Shown: one piece after another, positions 16,565 through 22,266 of the stretch | Layout of the letters: the number at the start of each line of letters is the position of its first letter | How positions within the stretch are numbered: position 1 is the first letter of the stretch | Origin: Archangium violaceum | Lineage (GTDB): Bacteria > Myxococcota > Myxococcia > Myxococcales > Myxococcaceae | Assembly: GCF_016859125.1 (NCBI RefSeq) | Contig: NZ_CP069338.1 | Location: 5,023,501 to 5,087,500 of the forward strand | DNA: 64,000 nucleotides | Reading direction: 5' to 3' | Notes under the pieces: model-generated | Told to the model about the DNA's origin: nothing | The model's input: only the letters and a program-made list of their open reading frames with translations | Databases searched by the model: none | Translations under genes and position numbers: made by a program

Positions 16565-17158
16565 TCATGGCTCGCGAAGCCGTACGAGCCTCCAGGCGAG
16601 GGGCATCCCCAGGCCGGCGATGGCGGCCTTGAGCAGCCCACCGGGGAGAAAGGGCAGGAAGCCCTTGTGGAGGGCCGTGGAGAGGTCGAGTGGGGCCGCC
16701 ACGCAGAGCCAGGGCACGCCGATGGCCAGGATGACGAGCTGGCCAGTGAGGAAGAGCGGGACGGCCTTCCACGGCAGCCTGTCGAAGCCGTACCGGGCCG
16801 CGAGACCCACGAGGAAGGCCGCGGGGATGAAGCCCACCAGGTAGCCGCCAGTCGGCCCGAACACCTGAGCCCAGCCGCTGGCCCCCTTGGAGTAGAACGG
16901 CAGCCCCACCGCTCCGAGCAGGACGTAGGCGAGCTGCCCTGCCATGCCCCGCACGGGCCCGAGCGCGGCGGCCGTGAGGACGACAGCGAGCGTCTGGCCC
17001 GTGATGGGCACCGGGGAGCCCGGCACCGCGATGGCGACCTGCGCGAGCAACGCGGTGAACAGCGCGGCGCCGAGCACGAGCGCCCCATCATGAATGCGCG
17101 TGCGTGCGAAGACGTCGGCCAGGACGCGAGGCGGTGGCGAACCGGTGCCCACGCTCAA
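16565..17158 (-). CDS. bioY: Biotin transporter BioY (ECF substrate-binding component)
   Basis: A 197-residue membrane protein with about six helices, the S-component that captures biotin for uptake. The family signature VFGPTGGYLVGF is present near residue 110, preceded by GSPVPITGQTLAVVLTAAALG, the well-conserved first loop of BioY, and AYVLLGAVGLPFY. No EcfA or EcfT genes are adjacent, so it either works with a shared energy module encoded elsewhere or as a solitary transporter. The start at 17158 would be TTG (GGTGGGA upstream); GTG at 17152 is the alternative. The gene is read alone on this strand, with a long hairpin 137-184 bases upstream. Confidence 0.9.
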   Translation of the reverse strand: MSVGTGSPPPRVLADVFARTRIHDGALVLGAALFTALLAQVAIAVPGSPVPITGQTLAVVLTAAALGPVRGMAGQLAYVLLGAVGLPFYSKGASGWAQVFGPTGGYLVGFIPAAFLVGLAARYGFDRLPWKAVPLFLTGQLVILAIGVPWLCVAAPLDLSTALHKGFLPFLPGGLLKAAIAGLGMPLAWRLVRLREP

Positions 17159-17294
17159 GGCCGTCCCACCTGGGAGGAGTGCGAGCAGCGGGACGACGTG
17201 GAGGGGGGCGGAGACACGGAGCGATGCTCAGCGAGGTCGCGCTCCGATGCAAGACGCAGCCTCAACGTCGGTGAGTGGCCTTCCCTGTGAGCGC

Positions 17295-17342
17295 CGAGGA
17301 CCTCCGCCGAGTGGAGACAGCTCCACGCGCCGGAGGTCCTCG
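17295..17342. repeat. Long perfect nested hairpin upstream of bioY
   Basis: CGAGGACCTCCG at 17295 and its exact complement CGGAGGTCCTCG at 17331 form a 12-bp stem. Inside, GTGGAG (17311) and CTCCAC (17321) form a 6-bp stem around ACAG. The two stems are separated by symmetric 4-base bulges, for a total of 48 bases. There is no T-run. It could be a terminator for the fragment to its right, a cis-acting RNA structure for bioY or a REP-like repeat. Between 17159 and 17294 nothing else is visible. Confidence 0.6.
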
Positions 17343-17419
17343 TTCGCGTCACGGACGCGTCACCTCATGGCGGGGTGCGACTACCCGCCGTTGATGACGA
17401 ACGGGAGGGAGGGTTCACG

Positions 17420-17508
17420 TCACGGGTTGAAGTAGGTGAGCGCCGGGGTCTCGAAATTGACTCCGTCCGAGGAGGACGTCACGAACAGCGGGAGAAGGGC
17501 ACGGAGCG
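17420..17508 (-). pseudogene. C-terminal fragment of a lost gene
   Basis: On the minus strand a reading frame gives ALRALLPLFVTSSSDGVNF and ETPALTYFNP followed by a stop at 17420-17422, about 29 codons with coding-like base use. The SSDGVNF(E)TPALTYF pattern resembles the last strand of secreted beta-sheet proteins, but no start remains: the PadR gene ends directly at its left boundary (17509). It looks like the tail of a gene whose body was replaced by PadR. Confidence 0.35.
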
Positions 17509-18084
17509 CTATTGAGGACGCTTCGTGTCGTCTGCCATCACATACTCACCTGACTCCAGTCGTTGGAGCAGCGCTTTGGTCCAGCGTGCCGTCGCGGCAA
17601 TTCCTCCGCTCCACAGCTCGAGCAGGTCCTGGGTGTGTGGCGGTTGGTCGCGGTGGGGAAACATCGGAACCATCTTCTCCAATCCGACACTGATCTCCGT
17701 GGCTCGGCGATGCTGTTCTTTCAACAGGCGGATGACGTGTTGACGCGGCAGTGTCTGCATGAATGCGACCCCCGCCCCGAGCTCCTCCCACTCGATGCTC
17801 GACAATGCAGCGTCGAGGAGCTCACGAAACTCGGCTTCGCCCTCCTGGGTCAGCGCATAGAGCGTTCTGCCCGGCCCCTCGGTGCTCTCCTCCACGCCGG
17901 CGGCTCGGAGCTTCCCCTCCTTCGTGAGCTGCTTGAGCGCATGGTAGATGGATCCAGGCTTGACACGGGTCCAGGTGTCGACCCTCCAGGTGACGAGCTC
18001 GCGATGCACGGCATAGCCATGCGCCGCCCGTCCACGCATCTGAATGACGCCCAGCACGAGAAGTCTCACCACCGATATGGCCAT
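17509..18084 (-). CDS. PadR-family transcriptional regulator
   Basis: A 191-residue DNA-binding repressor of the PadR/MarR-like winged-helix type. The N-terminal domain reads LLVLGVIQMRGRAAHGYAVH then VKPGSIYHALKQLTKEGKL (recognition helix) and GPGRTLYALTQEGEAEF (wing), and is followed by a helical C-terminal domain typical of subfamily 1 PadR proteins, probably for dimerisation. Ligands are usually phenolics or antibiotics but none can be inferred. The start ATG 18084 has GGAGAC upstream. The hydrolase gene diverges 241 bases away, and an imperfect 22-bp palindrome between them is a likely operator, so PadR probably controls itself and the hydrolase. Confidence 0.88.
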   Translation of the reverse strand: MAISVVRLLVLGVIQMRGRAAHGYAVHRELVTWRVDTWTRVKPGSIYHALKQLTKEGKLRAAGVEESTEGPGRTLYALTQEGEAEFRELLDAALSSIEWEELGAGVAFMQTLPRQHVIRLLKEQHRRATEISVGLEKMVPMFPHRDQPPHTQDLLELWSGGIAATARWTKALLQRLESGEYVMADDTKRPQ

Positions 18085-18145
18085 CACCCGTCTCCTGTCG
18101 CCTGCGCGGCCCGCTCGCCAGCAGCGCGGTCTCCGAGCATGTCAC

Positions 18146-18161
18146 TAGTCTAACTTGACTA
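18146..18161. promoter_or_regulatory. Palindrome between padR and hydrolase genes (candidate PadR operator)
   Basis: TAGTC-TAACTT-GACTA is a perfect inverted repeat; extended to 18143-18164 it reads CA-x-TAGTC..GACTA-x-TG with one mismatch per side. It lies 62 bases upstream of the PadR start and 165 bases upstream of the hydrolase start, as expected for a divergent operator. The sequence differs from the known ATGT-N8-ACAT consensus, so PadR binding is inferred only from position. Confidence 0.5.
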
Positions 18162-18325
18162 CTGGGGCCCGGGCGTTATAGGTGGCTGTACTCAAGTTTG
18201 AATACCGGAGGGAGCAGGGCTGCTCCCTCGCCGGGGTTTCGGGGAAGCAATCCGCCTTCGGGCGAGGTGATGTGGAAACGAGTGCGCATCAACCGGTGGC
18301 GCTCTCGAGCCAGGAGGTCACGCAA

Positions 18326-19180
18326 ATGACTGAGGCGAGGTTGCATGACGGAAGCATCATCGAGTTTGAGGTCCACGGTGAGGGGCCAACCCTGCTGCTG
18401 CCGGTCAATCCGCGGCCGGTCGAAGGCCCGCGGGCCGAGCAGATGCGGAAGTACGGTGCCGATCCGGCCCTGGGCCACTCCCTCATCAAGGGCCTGAGCA
18501 CCGCCTTTCGAGTGGTCGCCGTCGACTATGAGGGGCATATCCTGCGCACTCCGAAGCCGGACACGTTGACGCCGGTCAACGTCGTCACGGACCTCCTCTC
18601 CGTGGCCGATGCCGCGGGAGCGGAGCGATTCGCCTACTATGGGTACTCATGGCTTGCCATGATCGGGATGCAACTCGCCATCCGGACCGGCCGCCTGTCG
18701 GCACTCGTCATGGGCGGATTCCCGCCGCTCAACGGGCCCTACGCGGAAATGCTTCGGGTCACCACCGCGGCCCACGAGATGGCGAGCGCTGCTCAGAGCT
18801 CGCGGGAAGCGGATGACTCCGAATGGTCGTCCGTGGCTTTGTCGCGGGAGCAGACTCGGCAGTTTGTCACCCTCTATCAGGCGCTGCAGGGATTCGACGA
18901 CAGGGCCGCCCAATCGCGGTTCACGTGTGCCCGCCTCTGCTTCGTGGGCTCGGCGGACGAGATGCGGTACGGCAAGAACTGGGGCGATGTCCACGTGAGC
19001 CTGGCGGGCCCGATCGTGAACGGACGAGCACAACTGGAAGAGCTCGGCTGGGATGTGCGAGTGCTCGAGGGGCTCAATCACATGCAGGCCATGCAGGCGA
19101 CGCAGGTCGTGCCCATCATCCGTCCGTGGCTGGAGACCCGCATGGGCAGCGCGGGCCCGGCCGCTTCTCTGGCCCGGTGA
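18326..19180 (+). CDS. Alpha/beta-hydrolase fold protein
   Basis: A 284-residue enzyme. HGEGPTLLLPVNPRPVEGP near residue 20 is the oxyanion-hole loop, FAYYGYSWLAMIGMQLA near 110 is the nucleophile elbow (G-x-S-x-x with Ser after Tyr), VVAVDYEGH is the strand before the acid/cap region and GLNHMQAM holds the probable catalytic histidine near 256. The elbow lacks the second glycine of the GxSxG motif (leucine in its place). AGGAGG stands eight bases before ATG 18326, so the start is secure. The substrate class is open; the PadR regulator diverging from it suggests an inducible detoxification function. Confidence 0.8.
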   Translation: MTEARLHDGSIIEFEVHGEGPTLLLPVNPRPVEGPRAEQMRKYGADPALGHSLIKGLSTAFRVVAVDYEGHILRTPKPDTLTPVNVVTDLLSVADAAGAERFAYYGYSWLAMIGMQLAIRTGRLSALVMGGFPPLNGPYAEMLRVTTAAHEMASAAQSSREADDSEWSSVALSREQTRQFVTLYQALQGFDDRAAQSRFTCARLCFVGSADEMRYGKNWGDVHVSLAGPIVNGRAQLEELGWDVRVLEGLNHMQAMQATQVVPIIRPWLETRMGSAGPAASLAR

Positions 19181-19243
19181 CACGGTTTCACGAACCAGGA
19201 TTCGGTCTATTCGAGAATGGGCCAATGCAGAGCGGTGCCGGTC

Positions 19244-20002
19244 TCAAGGGGTGGAGCGCCCGCCGATCTCCGGGAAGCGTGCGTAGGCCCGTTTGAGCGC
19301 GTCCAGGTGGGCGGGGTTGTCCAGGTCGAGCGGCGCATCGGTGAGCCTGACAACCCACCCGCCCGTCGCGGTACGCCGTGAGCGCGAGAGCAGGTCCGCG
19401 TCGCGGGCGGGGTCCGGAAAGCCGATGGCCCGTGCGGCAGCATCCGACCAGTAGTTCAGCCACCCGAGGAAGTGCGGAATCTCAGGCGCGGGGATGTCCC
19501 ATGGGAGTTTGAGCGAGGGCAGCCCTTTAGGCGGAACATGCGGATCATCCCCCGGGTGGCGAAACTGCTGCGCCACTGTCTCGGCCACCCCATCCGGATC
19601 CATGTGTCCCCAGATCGCGCGAGCGCCCTCCGCTACGGCTTCCAGCGCATCCACTGCCGCCGCAATACCTGCTTCGTCGTGTGGCAGCCTCGCGTGGACT
19701 TCAAAGTGTGGCGTCATGTCTGCGGCAAGGCCTCTCGCATTCTCCCATCCGGTAAGCGTCACGACGCGATTCTCGTCGTCATTGCAGAGGAACGGAAACC
19801 CGTTGTCTGTCCTGTCTGTCGCGACCCACTCATCACGGTGAGGCAATGCAATGAGGTCGTCCCTTTCAGAAGTCGTCCACCCCAGCCGCAAGCCGGGAAC
19901 CGCGCGCTCCATTCCATGGACGATGGCAAGAGGGCGCCCATCGTCGTCCACAAGCGCAGGTGCGTAGACGGTAAGGTGTAAAGATTTTTGTATGGATGCC
20001 AT
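19244..20002 (-). CDS. DUF5953-like protein, probable immunity to the upstream toxin
   Basis: A 252-residue soluble protein, beginning MASIQKSLHLTVYAPALVDD and continuing with GMERAVPGLRLGWTTSERDD and a C-terminal domain with EIPHFLGWLNYWSDAAARAI and GFPDPARDADLLSRSRR. From memory this matches the DUF5953 family, which I know only from myxobacteria. No catalytic motif is visible. It starts one base after the stop of the toxin-like gene, so it is translationally linked, the typical order for a toxin and its immunity protein. Two fragments of closely related genes lie at 13.4 and 16.3 kb. Immunity function is inference from this arrangement; the DUF number is from memory. Confidence 0.7.
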   Translation of the reverse strand: MASIQKSLHLTVYAPALVDDDGRPLAIVHGMERAVPGLRLGWTTSERDDLIALPHRDEWVATDRTDNGFPFLCNDDENRVVTLTGWENARGLAADMTPHFEVHARLPHDEAGIAAAVDALEAVAEGARAIWGHMDPDGVAETVAQQFRHPGDDPHVPPKGLPSLKLPWDIPAPEIPHFLGWLNYWSDAAARAIGFPDPARDADLLSRSRRTATGGWVVRLTDAPLDLDNPAHLDALKRAYARFPEIGGRSTP

Positions 20003-20003
20003 C

Positions 20004-21008
20004 TCAGCACCAATCCATGACGACAACTTTGAGGGTGCGGTCTAGTTTGAACAACACGGCTTTGTGCGCGGCGCTTTTGACGCCGACGATGAAGTTATAC
20101 CCACACTGTCTGGCGAGCCTGTCCTCGCGTTGTAATTCCGGCAACTTCACTCTAGCAAGAAAGTCCTGGGACCGAGACGAGTGCTTGTCGAAGTCATCCG
20201 TTTTGACGTCCCACAGCGTGCGCGTGGCCAGTTGCAGCGCGTCGAAGTTCTTCCCATTCACGAACACATCCCAACCGGGGAAGCTGTTGCTCGGCATCAG
20301 GTCGGCGCATTTGTTGTGCGGGTCATTTCCGCCCAAGTGCTTCACCGGAACGGGCTTGCATCTCGGGTCGTCTTCCTCCACGAGGACGGACGCGTGCTGC
20401 TTCTGCGGCGAGGGCTCCCGGGCCGCTGCTTTCGCCGGACGAGGCTGGGCCTCGAGTTCCACCATGCGCTGCCGCGAGGACTCCGAGACGTCCCGCAGCC
20501 GTGCCTCGAACTCCCGTTGAGCGTCGACCCAGGGCGGGCGGCGGTCGATCTCCGGCCCGGCGGTGCTGGAGGGATAGAGCAGGACGAGGACCGCGAGCAA
20601 CGGGCCCACTCGGGGGAGCGCTTCAGCCAACGTCCCGGCGCGTCCAGCCTGGGCGAGGCCCTCGGCGCCCCTCGCCACCTCGGCGGCTTGCCCGCTCGTC
20701 CTCGCGACGCGGGAGAAGTGCTCGAAGGCGCGTTCCGCTGCGGTGAGCTTGCGGTCCAACTGTTCCCACTGATGCGGCTCGATGTCTTTGCGTGCCCGAG
20801 ACAGTAGTGCCCTGGCCTTGTCCAGGTCCGCCTTTCCAATCCACGACCGTTCCGGTGTCGGCTCCATCGGCGCGGAAACGAGCCGGATGCGCGGGCCCGA
20901 AGTGGGAGTCGACGCGAAGGCGTGGGGACGTGGCATCGACCGCGGGGTGGGCGCGCTAGCGCAGGCGGTGAGCAGCAACAGGAGCGCGCTCCAAGTGCGC
21001 AAGCGCAT
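20004..21008 (-). CDS. Lipoprotein toxin with nuclease-like tail (DUF6310-like)
   Basis: A 334-residue protein. The N-terminus is a signal with lipobox LLLLLTACAS. It is followed by a Pro/Ser linker, a helical region (residues about 60-130, KADLDKARALLSRARKDI), a hydrophobic helix (RVGPLLAVLVLLYPS) and a Glu/Ala-rich hinge. The C-terminal 100 residues read GWDVFVNGKNFDALQLATRT then LWDVKTDDFDKH and CGYNFIVGVKSAAHKAVLF. F-D-A-L..D-V-K-T fits the D-x(n)-(D/E)-x-K core of PD-(D/E)xK restriction-type nucleases, the pattern of the DUF6310 tail as I recall it. It ends next to its presumed immunity gene. ATG 21008 or GTG 21014 are both possible starts; neither has a good ribosome site. Confidence 0.7.
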   Translation of the reverse strand: MRLRTWSALLLLLTACASAPTPRSMPRPHAFASTPTSGPRIRLVSAPMEPTPERSWIGKADLDKARALLSRARKDIEPHQWEQLDRKLTAAERAFEHFSRVARTSGQAAEVARGAEGLAQAGRAGTLAEALPRVGPLLAVLVLLYPSSTAGPEIDRRPPWVDAQREFEARLRDVSESSRQRMVELEAQPRPAKAAAREPSPQKQHASVLVEEDDPRCKPVPVKHLGGNDPHNKCADLMPSNSFPGWDVFVNGKNFDALQLATRTLWDVKTDDFDKHSSRSQDFLARVKLPELQREDRLARQCGYNFIVGVKSAAHKAVLFKLDRTLKVVVMDWC

Positions 21009-21139
21009 CGTCACGCGCTTTCATCAAGCGAGGGGGCAGGCTCAAGTTAGAGGCTGCACACGGGGGAACGGCGTGGGACGGGACGGGAGGAGGGAACCCA
21101 AGGAAGATCAAGGCGATAGCAGGTAGCTGCGCGTCCTGT

Positions 21140-21187
21140 TGAGGGCTTTCTATCGCCCTGCCCACGGGTTCGAATCCCGTCGGGTGT
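21140..21187 (+). other. tRNA 3'-end-like remnant (candidate attachment site)
   Basis: CCACGGGTTCGAATCCCGT is a canonical T-arm: 5-bp stem ACGGG/CCCGT around TTCGAAT. It is followed by CGGGTGT, where an acceptor-stem 3' strand would be, and preceded by GGGCTTTCTATCGCCC, which resembles an anticodon arm with an 8-base loop. No matching 5' half of a tRNA is present upstream, so this is not a functional gene. It lies exactly between the accessory zone and tyrA, the usual position of an integration scar. Confidence 0.5.
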
Positions 21188-22242
21188 TACTTCTTCGTCT
21201 GCTGGGCGCGCCGGGAGAAGCGGAGGATGGCGCGGAAGATGGCCTCCATGCCCTCCGGGTCCACTCCCAGCTCGGTGGCCCAGGCCCGGCGCGTGGCGAT
21301 CACCGCATCTTCTCGGGCCGGGTCCGGTACCGGCGTGCCCGCCTGGGCCTTGGCGTGAAGGGCTCGCCTGGCCAGCTCGGCTCGCCGGGCCAGCAGTTCC
21401 ACCAGGTCGTGGTCGAGCTGGTCGATGAGCTCGCGGGTCTCCTTGAGCTCCGGCAGCCCCGTTTCGAGCGCCGGCAATTCCATGCTTGGCGTGTCCGGCG
21501 TGGCGGCCTCGGGTGGTATCGCCTCGAGCTCCTGGTGAATGGCCTCGAGCGCATGAAGCAGGTGCCCGCGCGCCTCTCTCGCGAAGGGGTTCTCGTGCTG
21601 GATGGCGGTGAAGAGGTGCCCCGCGTCCGAGCGCACGGTCTCGATGGTGCGCGACAGCGCCTTGAAGCTCGCGGGCGCGAAGGGCACGTCCACTCCCGAG
21701 CCCGCGTCCACCATCCCCTTGGCCACGAAGAAGGTCAGCGCGTGCGTGTGCGCCATCACCCGGTCATGGCCCTCGGGCGTCTGCTCGATGATCTCGCAGC
21801 CCAGCCGCTCGTAGAAGGCGCGGGCCTCGCGGGCCGCCTCCGGGTAGAGCGGGTTGGGGCAGACCACGACGCGCAAGGGGCGCTCGGCCATGGCCAGGCT
21901 GAGCGGACCGAAGAGCGGATGGGTCCCCACCCACGGCACCCGGGTTCCGAGCACCTCGTTCATGGCCTGCACGGGCTTCACCTTCACGCTGCCCACGTCC
22001 AGCACGAGCTGCTCCGGGCGCAGGTGGGGGAGCATCGCCTCGAGCACCTCCCTCATCCTCGGAACCGGCACGGCCACCACGACTCGCGTGGCCCCGGTGA
22101 GCAGCTCTCGCATCGAGCCGGCTCGACGGGCCCCTGGGACGTCCGCCACCGGATCCAGCGCCCGGTAGTCGATGCCCGCCTCCTCCAACAGCGAGCCGAG
22201 CGCGCGGCCAAAGCGTCCGTATCCAATGATGGCGACCGTCAT
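21187..22242 (-). CDS. tyrA: Prephenate dehydrogenase / chorismate mutase fusion
   Basis: A 351-residue bifunctional enzyme of tyrosine synthesis, comparable to the T-protein but in reverse domain order. Residues 1-250 are the NAD-dependent dehydrogenase: VAIIGYGRFGRALGSLL (dinucleotide-binding GxGxxG), RVVVAVPVPRMREVLE, LDVGSVK and the conserved WVGTHPLFGPL catalytic segment. Residues about 262-350 are an AroQ-type chorismate mutase (LKETRELIDQLDHDLVELLARRAELARRA and GVDPEGMEAIFRAILRFSRR). The start ATG 22242 has GGGAG upstream. It follows the U32 gene by 24 bases and is probably co-transcribed with it, although no functional link is known. Confidence 0.9.
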   Translation of the reverse strand: MTVAIIGYGRFGRALGSLLEEAGIDYRALDPVADVPGARRAGSMRELLTGATRVVVAVPVPRMREVLEAMLPHLRPEQLVLDVGSVKVKPVQAMNEVLGTRVPWVGTHPLFGPLSLAMAERPLRVVVCPNPLYPEAAREARAFYERLGCEIIEQTPEGHDRVMAHTHALTFFVAKGMVDAGSGVDVPFAPASFKALSRTIETVRSDAGHLFTAIQHENPFAREARGHLLHALEAIHQELEAIPPEAATPDTPSMELPALETGLPELKETRELIDQLDHDLVELLARRAELARRALHAKAQAGTPVPDPAREDAVIATRRAWATELGVDPEGMEAIFRAILRFSRRAQQTKK

Positions 22243-22266
22243 GACTCCCACTCTACCTGAGAGGGT

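Noticed and set aside
21111-21157. GGCGATAG...CTATCGCC inverted repeat just before the tRNA-like arm, considered as a full tRNA
   Set aside because: The stems do not assemble into a cloverleaf with the T-arm; there is no D-arm and no matching acceptor 5' strand.
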